Shown here piece by piece: positions 21,758-33,494 of a DNA stretch of 64,000 nucleotides. The stretch is from the NCBI GenBank assembly GCA_030762935.1, contig CM060886.1:30854509-30918508 (forward strand), in the 5' to 3' direction. The first letter of the stretch is position 1. Every line of letters begins with the position of its first letter. The stretch is from Hymenopus coronatus (Eukaryota > Arthropoda > Insecta > Mantodea > Hymenopodidae). The position numbers and the translations under genes were made by a program. Under the pieces are notes generated by a model that worked only from the letters and a program-made list of their open reading frames with translations, ran no database searches and was not told where the DNA came from.

Positions 21758-22215
21758 TGTTTTACATATTTCATGTATATTATATATTTTACACAGTCTA
21801 ACATTACAATAAGTGTTTAGCCTTTATGTGCTTAATTATAATATTTATATTGCCTTTCTACGTCTACCTATAGTTTTCCTTTCCTTAAAAATGAGAATAA
21901 ATATTTGGAGTCATCGGGTTTCAAAAGTTCGAGCATGTAATTGATAGAAACTCCGGCTACTAAACTTTCCTCATTATAAACAAAATCCTGCATGCTAAAG
22001 AGTTGCAGCTTTCTGAGGACATACTTCCAGGACGGCCTGACTCAAATACTATTCTGTGCCATCTTGCGATGTCGAAAGGTCATTTTCTTAATACAAAAAC
22101 CTGTTATCGGACATAATAATGTCATTTACACCATAAAAGGTGAGAAGTATATAATTGTTCTTTCTGGTAGGAAATAAACAATGCATCTGGGTTATGTACT
22201 CATTGTTAAATACTT
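21758..22215. other. No gene recognised
   Basis: AT-rich, with a 61-codon frame (21992-22177) that has no domain. Confidence 0.5.
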
Positions 22216-22290
22216 CAGTTATATAATACTTATCCAACTCCTGTCCTACACACGACTGGTGTGAAAAAACAATTAAATTAACGCTAATTG
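22216..22290 (+). mobile_element. SINE-D body fragment
   Basis: 'ccaactcctgtcctacacac' followed by 'tggtgtgaaaaaacaattaa' closely repeats the body that follows the tRNA-like head at 22445, indicating a headless partial copy about 230 bp upstream. Confidence 0.55.
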
Positions 22291-22443
22291 ATCATAATAG
22301 TTGGCTACGCTATGAAGCCCAGATCTTAAGGTACTTACGACATAAGTCGCCATTGGGCCTTGTCATCTCAAAATAATCTGAGATCATCTTGTGGTTTACC
22401 GGGAAACATGAGTCAGCTGAGAAATTTAATGGCGTGTCGACAG

Positions 22444-22600
22444 GTTGTCACGGTAGCTCAGTGGTAGAGCAACCGGCTAGAGACCGAAAAATCCGTGGTT
22501 CAAATCCCGGCTATGCATTGAATTTTTCAGTCTGACTCTACTTACCCAACTACTGTCCTACACCATGGTGTGAAAAAGCAATTAACTTAATACTTCAGTT
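22444..22600 (+). mobile_element. SINE-D with tRNA-like head
   Basis: The head has a clear A box (TAGCTCAGTGGTAGAGC) and B box (GTGGTTCAAATCCCGGC), about as well kept as a real tRNA gene. However, no 7-bp acceptor stem pairs the flanks, and a body 'ccaactactgtcctacacca' plus 'tggtgtgaaaaagcaattaa' follows. I therefore call a SINE rather than a tRNA gene. Confidence 0.65.
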
Positions 22601-23199
22601 ATGTTTATGGAAACCCTCCTGTGTGTTAAACGAACATTTGAAATTTTACAATGTGCTATGAAACCTGTAAAAGTGTTTCTTTTTAAATCCTAATTGTGGA
22701 CTAGTGTGAAACAATAAAGACCTTAAATGTGGTGGTGCAAGGAATGACCGTTGAATGAAATAAACACAATTTCATTTAAATTTCGGACTTCTGATTTAAT
22801 TTAAATTATTTGTTCTATTCAAAATCTTCTCGGGCTTCTAGCCAGGCTTTGAATTAACACGTCGCCAGGAAAGCTTCAGTTCTTATTTTATTTGTTCTAT
22901 ATTCATAATTATATATTTATTTTATATTACATTTATTTTATACTACATTTATTTTATATTACATATTTTACTTCATATTTATGTACATATTTCTCAGTTT
23001 GATATTACATAAAATCCGGGTTCTAGTTGTCAACATAGTATAAAATTGCTACGACCTCATCTATATATGCGAAGATTCGTTTTGACAAAAGTCAGTCCAT
23101 CTGTTTCTACGGCTAGTACTACATTATGATTTAAACGGTAACCAAGAAAGTAATTGACTAAATGTAAATTCAGGTAGATGCATTTTCGAGTGTAAAAAG
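22601..23199. other. AT-rich DNA with a 16-bp tandem triplet
   Basis: No gene. It contains three tandem copies of a 16-bp unit (see 22915-22962). Confidence 0.55.
22915..22962. repeat. Tandem repeat, 16 bp x 3
   Basis: Unit ATTTATTTTATATTAC three times, the middle copy with one change (TACTAC). Confidence 0.85.
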
Positions 23200-23769
23200 T
23201 CCTCTACATTTTTTATGTGGTAAGTTTTTGTCCATCTCTTACGGTTTAGCAGGTGTGCAAAATTCCGTAAAATTCATCCAGAATAAAGTAGTCTTCAGAG
23301 GCTATTCCCAGAAAATTCAAGATATGCATTTTATTTGTCAGGTAAGTATCTTTAATATACCATATTTTAATCAAAATCGTTAGAGCCATTTTTCAGAAAA
23401 TAAACATTTTCGAAAAAAGTTCCATGTAAAGGGTAGTTGGGGCGGGGATATTTTCTTGAAAATCTTCGTGTCGCATTCTTGGAAGATGCCAAATCTAAAT
23501 ACCAAGTTTGGTATTTAACGGACTTTTCGTTTTTGATCTATGCTGACCACAGACACACATACATAGACACACACATAAAACACACACACACACACAGAAA
23601 GACAGAGAGACTCACACACGGACATTTTTCTAAAAATGCTTTTATTTTTTGATCCAGGGGGTCTCAAAACATGAAATTCCAGTGAAATCGCTGTATCGAA
23701 TTTTGGGTGCATTACAATACCTTCTCTATACACTCTGTACATAGTACGTATAGAGAAAGTAAAAAAAAA
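23200..23769 (-). mobile_element. Family H copy lacking the hairpin third
   Basis: From 'cctctacattttttatgtgg' to 'cgtatagagaaagtaaaaa'. The (CA)n tract at 23565-23600 is interrupted by AGA. The right third, including the hairpin end, is missing. Confidence 0.82.
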
Positions 23770-25500
23770 GTTATTTAAAATAGCATTAATATGTCATATT
23801 ACAAATATTGAATTTAGAACAATTTCCCATGAAAGAGGAAAACAGGAAGAATTTGGAAATTGTTATTCAATTTTTATATTAGATCGGGTTAAAATAATAG
23901 TTATTGGTAGAATTGATGCAATTTTAGAATTTATCTAGAATATTATAAATCTTATGCTTCATATTAGATAAGAGAACATTAAAAAATGCAGTATCTAGGA
24001 AAGACTATGTCTTTCGAACTGTGTTGCTTCTTTAGCGTAAGGTTGACAGAACTTAGGACCTACACCATCTGCGGGTTTAAAGGAAAGCATGCAAGCTGAT
24101 ATGTCACTGTGCTGCTATTCCTTCATCCTCTTTCAAAATTTCAAGCAAAGCAGGCCTCTAAACCGCCGCTTTTAAGGATCTGGTCGATAAGAACTCCATG
24201 TATCAGATTTCACAAAAAAATCGCTCAAGGGATGTGCATCGGCTTCTCACCAACATCAGGTAACCTGCCAGAGTACCGTTGTCTCAATCAACGAAGGAAG
24301 CAGGGCACACTGGGAAATATTCAACCTTCAGTTCGTGTCATTAGAAATGAAAATAATAACATGTGTAAAACATTTTCATTTCGTTACCCTCTTATGATTG
24401 TCTTCAAGACCCAGAATTTAAATAATGAAATCCGACTCTTAACGAAATAAACTTTTTTACGTGCTTCAGTCGCTCAGTTTTTAGGTGGAGCGAGTTTTGC
24501 AATAACATGATTGCCGTTCTATCTGCCAGGTCTCTGCTAAGGCTTCGGGTAGTTTTACTTTTATTCGTAGTCGGTTGACTGAACAACATTGGAAAAGTAC
24601 AGGGAGAGGGAGAGAGAAAGAGAGAGAATGCTAATGTAGAGTTCTGCTTCGGCTAGCTGCTCTAGTGGTATGCTGTGAGCTCTCTCTCTTTCTTTTTCTC
24701 TCAGGGTTTGCATGGGAGTGTCGAGAATTGACAACACCAATTAAAATTTTGAGAATATTTAATGCAGGCTAAAACTCTCTGTATAGAACGAGCTTCAATT
24801 GTTTTAAGATGAGCAATAAATTGCTCTGAATCTAAACACAAGGAATTATTACTGGGTCATAATAAATCTGATAATTTTAGTATTAAGAACTTTACGTTGC
24901 GAGCACAATTTATTTCGGTAGTAAAGTAAATAGTTTAAATTAGCGAGACTCACTAACAGCTAGACGGCTAATCCCTTTGCAATCCCACTAAACGGATAAC
25001 GAGATTATCGCTATTCCACGATTACTGTAGCAAGAATCTTGAAGCGCAAGAATGACACTTGAAGTGCAAGAGGCACAAGAGAAGCTAAGTTTTGGAAGTG
25101 CATGCCATTATATAAAACTAAGTCCTGCCTACTAATGACAACCCTGACTACCCTGTGAATACTATGTTCTACGTTGCCAATTTTTACACGTCATACATGG
25201 TGGCCCTACTATTCTGTATTTGACATTGCGGATATCCCTTCGTGGTTACAAGAATTGCAGAACTCAGCGGGACTATTTCAAGTTAAAACCGATCAGTTGG
25301 GAACTCTCGTATGGTCCGCAAGCATTTTTAGGCCATAAAACAATCATTGTAGTGATTGAAGGAGTTTTGGATATCAGATGCAACTAAGAATCGTTGTACC
25401 TTGTCTTTGGTACCTTAATTACTTAATAATAAACCTCACAGAAATTCCTAACATGATGATCAATACAAAGATTCGTCACTTTAAAGGCAGTCATTTAAAT
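23770..25500. other. No gene recognised; short (GA)n
   Basis: Longest frame is 113 codons (24109-24450, plus), with no domain I recognise. A short purine (GA) tract lies at 24604-24628 and a (CT) tract at 24679-24702. I see no repeat family from elsewhere in the window. Confidence 0.5.
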
Positions 25501-25509
25501 ACATATTTT

Positions 25510-26095
25510 GGAAATTGCACATAGCCTATAATTTCAAGAAAAATATGAAACGTTGCAGTCGCATCACCTTTTCTAACCCAACTTCCACAAGTCCTTTTCA
25601 CGAAAGCTTTTATCCACTTCATATTAATCGAGACGAACATTTCAGAAATCGTTTCATTACACATTTTGTTGTAGATACAAGGCAGTTACAAAATACAGAT
25701 ACAAACAGCTGAAACCATCTTTAAAAGACGGTTCACTACATTCACTATTAAGAGAACTTCACAAGCTATTCGCAAGTAATTCAAGCTATACATTTTATTT
25801 GGCATACAGATTAACTAAACACATGGTATTTTAATAAAATCATTAGAAACATTGACAAAACAAAAAGTAACAAAACATTTTCCATGAAAAGAATAGTTGA
25901 GTACAGGAAGGAGTTTCTTGAAAAACTTCGGTGCATTATTAAAGTTGCTGAACTTAAGCTCAAGTGTGATTTTTGCTCGATTTTTTTGAGTTAAGATGTT
26001 CACATACACACGTGCATTTGTTTCTAATATACCTTTTAAGCTGCTTTTCATTTATTAGTTAGATCTCGATATCGAATTTTTGGGTAGTATACAAA
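25510..26095 (-). mobile_element. Old, strongly decayed family H copy
   Basis: Recognisable by 'ttaatcgagacgaacattt', 'tacattttatttggcat', 'cattttccatgaaaagaata' and 'ctcgatatcgaatttttggg' in the expected order. Both ends are lost. Much more diverged than most copies, so an older insertion. Confidence 0.6.
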
Positions 26096-26099
26096 TCGT

Positions 26100-26560
26100 C
26101 CTCACTATTACAAGAAGAGCTGGATTAATTAAAACTAACTTTTTCAGCTGATAGCACTATAAAATATCCGTTGACTGGCTGACTTCAGATGTTACGTTGA
26201 ATAGTCTACTCCTTTTATAACTAATGTGTGCATGCATTGGTAATTATCTCGATTACAACATACCGAACAACATTTCAAGACGACCTCAATCAGGGTCATA
26301 ACAATTTTTGGCAAACGTATAGTTTACTAATCATATCCCATTCATTATACGCAAGGAGTTTTGTGTTGGTTTGCCATCTGCTGTGTTCTCGGCTGATAAT
26401 TCCTGAACACATATGTACGAATATATCATACAGGAGGCTGATGCCATTAAAAAGCAGACCCCCTTCTGCTGGTTCTGCAATTCTATATATTTGCTATACC
26501 ATTCAGAAAATGTTGGTTATTTAAAATACACAAAAAAAAAAAATTACCGGGAAATTCACA
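26100..26560. other. No gene recognised
   Basis: A 98-codon frame at 26228-26524 has no recognisable domain. Confidence 0.45.
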
Positions 26561-26599
26561 CTTAAAGCACCAAATACTTCGAAAATAGTTAATGCCAGA

Positions 26600-26785
26600 A
26601 TGTTTACATGAAATGTTTGTTTTAAAGAAAATCTACATTTTTCGTGTAAGAAATTTAATCTCTCTCTTAATATTTAGTAAGATATTTAAAATATTCAAAT
26701 TGTAGGAGACTTTAAAGACTATTCACAGAAAAGAGAAATATATGTATTTTTCTATTTACGTATTCCTTAAACATAACAAAATATG
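26600..26785 (-). mobile_element. Decayed family H fragment
   Basis: 'gaaaatctacatttttcgtg' and 'ctttaaagactattcacaga' match the H middle in order, but with many changes. Confidence 0.45.
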
Positions 26786-27074
26786 TGAATAAATTGTCTG
26801 TTACACTTAAACTTAATTACACCACAACTCTTACAACCTCAAATAATAACATATATAACACAAATTATATATACATGTTGCGAGATCCGTTGCCTATCCT
26901 ATACTTAGTCAGATCATTGCCTAAACGTCAAGAAGTATGTCGTTTATTTAAAGATGCGTCGCGGTGGCATCTGGTACGAAATCTGGTTGAGCAGTTTATT
27001 TTAATCTTATCATTCCATAAGTCTGCTGTGACGGAAACGTAAAATGGGATCGACTGTCATGATTTGCACGCGAG

Positions 27075-29116
27075 ATTACAAATCTAGTTCAGTTTTAGAC
27101 TAAGGTCCTTTCCTGAGCCTTTCCTATTGGTTATGGAGACAATATGGCTACGTGATAGGTGAACGACAGGTTTTGAGATTCCGTCGAGGTTAGTCTACGT
27201 CAAAGACCTTGCAATATATTACCTAGACTCACCGCTGGCGCTGCTGTTGCTTATTTAAACCTCTCGCGCATCGGCAAGTGAGTGGCAAACATACTTTCTG
27301 CCGTATGTTCAGTACGCTTAAAAGGCTTTAAAAGTGAGGTGGTTTAAGGGTATTAGGGTTTAATAATTAACATGGTGCACTTAAATGCTGCATAACTGTA
27401 CCAACCACCGGAAAAATGACTCCGAGATCACGTTCCATCGGTAAGAATAAATTGTAACATTTGCGTTCCAAATTCACTCCGATTTATTCTCGTGGGTTTC
27501 CTCGGTCACTAAACGAATGATAATTTATTTTAGGTTCTTAATATATACACTAGAATTATTGAGCAAGTCGTCAGCTGCTCCGAGACGTAACAAATTTGTG
27601 CCATCGAAATGAAAAATTGTTTCCATGAGAATAAAGGCAAGATGATGCTAAACCCTGACACAGTTCCTTCAATATTTAGTTTCCCTTATTATCTGACAAA
27701 GCTAATGAGAACGCTAATTTCATTCTTATAACTATTTTGTATATGCTTCATTAGCATTAGAAGGCACTGCCAAAATATTAGATTCGATATTATAATTTGT
27801 CCTAAAAAAACCGAATTTCGATTAAGTTAATTTTTGAAATCTGTAATTTCAGACTGAATCACAATCCCACAGGGTGCAAAAAGGAATTTTGCAAAAGCGT
27901 TAGAACATAAAGAATATTAATAATCGATTATAATTTTAGATTTGTTTATAAATTATTTCAAGAAGCACAGACCACACTCTCCCGTTGTGCACATATTAAT
28001 ATACCTATCTTATCTAACTCAAATATACCACAAATACTGATAGAAAATGTTTACTTAACATCTTGAATACAGTTTACTGAAGAGAGATACAGGTACCTAA
28101 TTTCACTGTAATGTACCTAATTTTATACGGTACATACTATCTCTGAAAATGCAATATTGCATATGTTTTTTTTTTCTGCTAAATAATTTTATTTATTTGT
28201 TTTATATATTTACATACCGTATTTTTATCGTATTACCATTTTGACTTTCTATAGCGACTGCTTAAATTTGAGCTGTACATTAAAACTGTATTTCTCGATT
28301 AACTTAACACACATTCAGTATCGCATTCATGTTTCCAGACTCTTGAGGGTGGGGAATAAGAATAGTTTCAGCAGCCTAGAATCGAACCCAGCATATTTTT
28401 CATTTTTAATTCAGCATTTTGACCACTTTACTGCAGCCACTCTTAACAAACCCTCTTTATAACACTTGTTGACGACTTTGTGCATTAAAGGAAAAAGCAA
28501 AAAGTATACATGGAATAATTGAGAAGAAACTGAGAAAACAGAATTAAACTTGAATTATGCTCTCTGTGATGCTTACATCCTGTTTGTAAATGCAGGTATG
28601 CGATATTCAAGTTCAATGATAATATTTACTTCTGTATTGTTCCGTCTAGTCAGTGAAGTGATTTTATTCAACTTCCAACGGAACATTTCAGGTCTAATCC
28701 CTGTGCATAGATGCTGACAATCATAAAAAACGTATTGTCGCAATTATTTCCTATTCAGGTATCCTTATAAAGTAATTATAGCTGTTTTAAATTTCACTGT
28801 GTTCCCATTACAAACAATGTATTGCGCGCGACCTAGGGAGTCTCTTGCCCTTCACCTGACTTCTTCATATTGCGACAGCGTTTCTGATCTGCGCAGCTAG
28901 GCGTGTAGGGGCTTGGGCTACGTTAGGTTAGGTTAGGTGTATGTAAATGAACTGGATAGAAATAAAGGGTAAAAATGGACTTTCTGAAAATCGGTTCTTC
29001 TTTCCAAAGCGAAATGAACAGCCTTCCGTTCGTTTTTTCTGCTGGTGCATAGGCAGCCATGTTGGTCAATCGACCAATGGCAGAGTCAAATCTAAAAGTG
29101 AACTAGAATTTGCAAT
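27075..29116 (+). mobile_element. Long inverted-repeat DNA element (parent-like form of the 48635 MITE)
   Basis: The first 125 bp (ATTACAAATCTAGTTCAG..., 27075-27200) and the last 200 bp (28917-29116, ending 'gtgaactagaatttgcaat') match the two halves of the 307-bp element at 48635-48941 in reverse orientation. Here they are separated by about 1.7 kb. The termini form an inverted repeat around (C)AAATCTAGTTCA / TGAACTAGAATTTG. The similarity may extend outward ('gatttgcacgcgag' and 'tcgcgatttgcac'). I see no transposase frame in the middle; the largest frame is 73 codons. Either an autonomous element that has decayed, or a MITE split by later insertion. Confidence 0.6.
28924..28940 (+). repeat. 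Short TTAGG run inside the inverted-repeat element
   Basis: 'gttaggttaggttagg' gives three TTAGG units, the arthropod telomere motif, but the run belongs to the mobile element: the copy at 48635-48941 has the related 'cctaacctaacg'. Not a telomere. Confidence 0.7.
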
Positions 29117-29735
29117 AATATCGCGATTTGCACATCACGTTGTAATGTGTCATTGGTACGTACCAAGTTGCATCCGCGACCAATCGTAATGAAACCACCT
29201 GGGGATGTGAATCTGAACCCCAGATAGGGCAGCTACTTAGCTTTAATAATAGAGGAGTAGAGCAATCCCTAGAGATGTAATGGCAATGGGTCTTTCAGCA
29301 TACGTTTCAATGTTGGACAAATTACTACAGCCATTTTTAAGCAAATGTATAATGATATTTTTTCTGTGTAAACTAGAAAATAGTTGTATTTCTTGAATTT
29401 CATCTGGCTTGCTTAAGTGCTTTGTGGCTAAGATATGCACTTTGGTGTTTAATCCGTCGTTTTCTTTTCTAATTACTATGTTCACAAAGAGGAAAAGAGA
29501 CACACTTGCGTATTTTCCCCTGGAATTTATTTTAATTATTTTTAGATCTTTCTGGGACTACATTTTCTGGTAAAATCTCTATATTGAATTTTTTAGTAGA
29601 ATACAATATATAAGCGTCAAAGAAAGGGGGGAAATGGCAGTCTCTCTTATTGTGTTTTCGGCCCCATTAAATACTTAGACATCGTAATTTACATTCACAA
29701 ACCATCTCTGTTATTCCATACAAAACTTATTTTTC
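29117..29735. other. Mostly unassigned; one H left-end fragment
   Basis: At 29545-29625 'ttctgggactacattttctgg' then 'gaattttttagtagaataca' is a minus-oriented H left-end remnant. The remainder shows nothing recognisable. Confidence 0.45.
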
Positions 29736-30385
29736 TACTTCATGTTAATGGACGCATTAATTGCAGAAATGGTTTCAATATGCGTTACATTGTTGGTTTC
29801 GTACAAGGGGTATATAGTACACCGAAACAATAACTATTTAAAACGCTTAAAGGAAAAACAAATCTTTTAAAAGCGGTTCACTAGGTGATGCTTTAGAAAT
29901 TCCATTCTATTTAATTATCTCGAGAAAAAAATATCAAATAGGGACTTTGCAGTTGAAAAAGTATAAAGTAATTGACAATGCAAACCAATAATAAAGAATG
30001 TGTGGCAAAATTTAAAATTGCAAAAAAAATGCATTTGACATAAATTGTGTGATTTAACAGGAATTGCCTTTTAAGTACAGTAAACTTCAATCTATCTCTT
30101 ACGGTTTAAAATTATGCAAAATTGATTCAGTATGAAGAGCACTTCACAAACTATTCGTAGAAATGTTAATATATATGTTTCAATTGTCATATTAATATTC
30201 TTAACAAATGGTGTTTTAAACATAAAGTCAATGCTTTTTAAGAAAACAAAAGAAGAACCAAAATTTGACCATGTAAAGAGTTGATTATGTGGGAGATTTT
30301 CGTAAAATTCTTCGTTTCACATTCTTGGAAGATTGTTGAACTTAAATACCAACTTTAGTATTTAACTGACTCATCGTTTGTTTCA
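29736..30385 (-). mobile_element. Decayed family H copy
   Basis: Segments from 'cttcatgttaatggacgcat' to 'aacttaaataccaactttag' lie in correct minus-strand order. Both extreme ends are missing. Confidence 0.65.
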
Positions 30386-30608
30386 CATAGCTACCGGCTT
30401 TTAACGGATTTGACTATTGCTTTAGTCTATTGTATTCCCTAATTTCCCTTCTACTTATAAAGAAGCAAGTAATAAGATCAATTTGGTAGTTTATCTTGAT
30501 TAGCATGATGCAGAAGAAGAAGAAGAAGAAGAAGAAGAAGAAGAATCTTTTGTAAGATTGTGTAATAGCTAGAGAAAGACATTTGAATGCAACAAATAAG
30601 ATTTTTTT
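30386..30608 (+). mobile_element. Family H right-end fragment with (AAG)n
   Basis: 'ggcttttaacggatttgact' through 'cttgattagcatgatgcaga', then an (AAG)n expansion (30507-30543), then the TAGC-type right end 'agctagagaaagacatttga' and 'aacaaataagattttttt'. Confidence 0.75.
30507..30543. repeat. (AAG)n microsatellite
   Basis: About twelve AAG units, located where H copies read 'agtagatagaagaataagc', apparently expanded from that AGAAGAA seed. Confidence 0.95.
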
Positions 30609-30689
30609 AATTCAGCAACTGTCTCATTTATCATTATTAAAAAACAAAAGTTCTTGCCTCTGGGCATAGTTGTTAAATTACCAAAAAAA

Positions 30690-31930
30690 GGGATCTGCCA
30701 AACTACGAAAAGATGCTACCTTCCCCGAGTAAAGTGTTTAACAGGATAATAATGAATAGAATGAAAGAAGCAATCGAAGATACTCTGAGGAAGACGCAAT
30801 ATGGTTTCGAGCCTAAACATCCTGTAGAGCTTAAATAACACCATAAGAATAATTATGGAACAGTCGCTGGAATGGAGCAGTCCACTGTACCTGGTGTTTA
30901 TCGATTTTGTGAAGGCTTTCGACGTGATAAACAGAAGTTTCATCTGGAGGAGGTTGAAGAAGATCGGGGTTCCATTTAAATTAACATAAAACATATGTAC
31001 AACAGCATTTATCATGTACTGCATAATGGCAAACTCTCTCCACCTGTTACCACAGAAAGAGGGGTCAAGCAAGGTTGTTATAAACTTATCACCAGTGCTG
31101 GATGACTTAATGAGAAAGTTGTACATTAGCAGACGTCGGATGTATGATACGTACAATGGGGATTAAATAAGAGATTATAAAGTTTGAAATTAGTTGATGG
31201 CGTGTTGTGTTGGCCCATTGATGTTCATAAAATTGCAGGAATTAAGTAAACTTACAGGCCTGAATGATTTGGTGATATATAAACACAAAGCGAAAGAAAT
31301 GAGAACCTATAACCATGTGGATATTGTTGGAACCGGAAATAATTGAACAAGTAGAGGTATTTTCACATCTGGGAAGTATGATCGCAAAGAAGACGGCTTA
31401 CACGAAGACGTTGATGAAAAAATTAAGAAGGCAAGATGTGCCTTCATATAACTCTATTTGGCGATCCAAACAAAGTTCCTCAAAACAAACTCAGATTATT
31501 ATTCAACGGAAACGCAAAATCCATTCTGTTGTACGGGTGTGAAACATGGAAAGCAACAAAATATATCGAAAAGAAATTGCACATTTTTATAAACAGAGGT
31601 ATGAGAAATATTATGGGTATTTGGGAGCCTCGGAGGATACCAAATGTAGGTTTGTGGAATAAAGTAGATCTGAAGGAAATCAGAAAATAAACTAAGTTGA
31701 AAAAGTGGAAGTGGTTTGGTCATTTGTTAAGGAGGGAAAGAATAACATTTGTATGAAATCGCCAAGGTTAAGCAGAGGAAGAGACAGACCTAGGATGAAT
31801 TGGCGCACCACATTGCGCCTCGAAACAGAGATAGCAGTGAAGAAAGTTGGCGTGAAAAAGAATTCGATTATGTGTTTTCATTAAGGCCCTTTGCTTCTCC
31901 CTAGCAGGGTTCTACTACTATAGGACCGGT
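30690..31930 (+). pseudogene. Non-LTR retrotransposon (LINE) reverse-transcriptase relic
   Basis: Plus-strand fragments in several frames keep the order of a LINE polymerase. 30720-30880 has FNRIIMNRMKEAIEDTLRKT; 30888-30923 has YLVFIDFVKAFD, the catalytic motif with Asp; about 31057-31077 has GVKQGC; then LDDLMRKLY; and finally the C-terminal region ILLYGCETWKATKYIEKKL, NRGMRNIMGIWEPRRIP, and KKWKWFGHLLRRE near 31695-31740. The F-x-DD catalytic motif expected after the LMRKLY block is absent, so a deletion of the palm core is likely around 31150-31240. Several stops and frame changes occur. The 5' part (endonuclease) is missing. The clade cannot be settled by eye; it resembles proteins often labelled endonuclease-reverse transcriptase. 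Confidence 0.82.
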
Positions 31931-31934
31931 GTGC

Positions 31935-32100
31935 ACTCAGTGTTGTAAGGAAAGTGAGGAATTGCGATAGGCAGCGGCCGCGGCCACGGCTAGGGGTTGC
32001 GCCACTTTCCCGTATCGGTTGGATGACTGCTCACCTCTGCTGTGCGTAAGCAGGCACGAGGTCAGCATTTGGGTTGGCAGAGCCAGACTATAGTGCCACA
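31935..32100. other. GC-rich block directly after the LINE relic
   Basis: A sharp GC island containing 'gcagcggccgcggccacggc'. It may be LINE 3' untranslated sequence or a separate SINE-like insertion. No A/B box or TSD identified. Confidence 0.35.
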
Positions 32101-33494
32101 GGGAAGTATAGATATATTGTATTTACATATAGATTATACGTACAGAGCCACATTATAATTCGTACCACTCCTGAAACTCCTGCAATATACAACCCACTTT
32201 AGTTCACCGTGTCCAATTATGAGATGTTACTTTTAACAAGTAGACAGGGTAGGAATATTATAATCTACCTAATAGTCTGTCATCAATATTTCACCGGAAA
32301 CGCGCCGAATAAAAACGTGTATTTTTAGAAATCTTCCAAAAATGCGTCAAGAAGATATTAATAAACCCCATTCTATGCTACCTTATATCACGCATTATCC
32401 TTCCGTATTATTTTTATTGCGCTCTAATTTCTCAAACATTTTTCTGATTAAAATGTCAGAGAAGAGTATAAATTAAATACTTGAAATTTCTGTAAGTATC
32501 CTGTAACCCTTCTTTTTCTTTCTCTCTTCTTTATGAGTGAAACTATAATTTTGTGTAATAAGTAAGTTTTAACACAGAGATAAAATTTCCCGCCAGAAAA
32601 ACCGTAGAATTTATTAAACTACCCAAAAGGTTCCAAATAATTGTTTTCGTAAATTTAACTGTTTACAAAATAATCCATGTTTCAAGTTTAGACCTTTCCT
32701 AAGCGTCACCTAGCGGTGCTTAAAGATTCGAGGTTCTTTTTATTTGTTCCCTTTCTTTTCTTTCCATCGCAAGTGTTTGTCACCAGAAATTACTATTTGG
32801 TCGTTGTTTCTGCGTGTTGAATCCTTCTTGCTTAAGTTGGAACAATTTCTGGATAAAAATATATTGTGAATAGCGTAGCGAGAATATGAGAGATATCATT
32901 TTTCATTGATAGTAAAATGCATGTGATTGCATTCACACCGTTAATTCTTAGCGTTAAGGGGGGGGGGGATGCTTTAGGATCAACGGTTCAATGTACACAT
33001 CATCTACACTTCCATCTGTCGCGTTTGATTTTGACTGCTGAACAATTACAATTACATTTTCTTTTCATTTTTATGCATAAGATTTAGTGATGACACATGG
33101 AGATGTGCTAACTGCTTCATATTAAAATGTTACCAAGAGAATATTACTGTCGTGTTATTAGAGATGCAGCGTTATTTAAACATATTTACTTTTTAAATAA
33201 ATCACATTTTACAAAATGAAAAATTTTGTCATAAACATAAGCAAACAGCTACATTATAACTGGTTTTCACGTGTTTATTCATTTCAGAATTCGTGACCAA
33301 GCTAGTTGAACAGGAAGGGAGATGGAAGATGTGAACTTCAAGGAATCTATTTACATTATGTGCTACAAAGCAAGCAGGCGTTTCCAAAGGAAGAAATCAC
33401 CGATGTTATAATAGCCGATTTGAGGGAGCAAAGAATAAACGTTTTTGTAACATTAAATGAAGCATGCATGACACTCGTATTTCACTACAGTAAA
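32101..33494. other. No gene recognised; very decayed H fragment
   Basis: 'aatatttcaccggaaacgcg', 'aaaacgtgtatttttagaaa' and 'cttccaaaaatgcgtcaaga' at 32285-32350 look like an old plus-oriented H fragment. A G-run lies at 32957-32968. The 88-codon frame at 33306-33572 follows a splice-acceptor-like 'tttcag', but I recognise no domain. Confidence 0.45.

Noticed and set aside
22444..22520. Functional tRNA gene
   Set aside because: A and B boxes are good, but no acceptor stem pairs and a SINE body follows.
24109..24450. 113-codon frame as a gene
   Set aside because: No recognisable domain, low-complexity composition and no supporting neighbour.
28924..28940. Telomere or interstitial telomere array
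   Set aside because: Only three TTAGG units, embedded in a dispersed transposon whose relative carries the same motif.
30716..31156. 146-codon minus-strand frame
   Set aside because: Antisense shadow of the LINE reverse-transcriptase relic, which reads convincingly on the plus strand.
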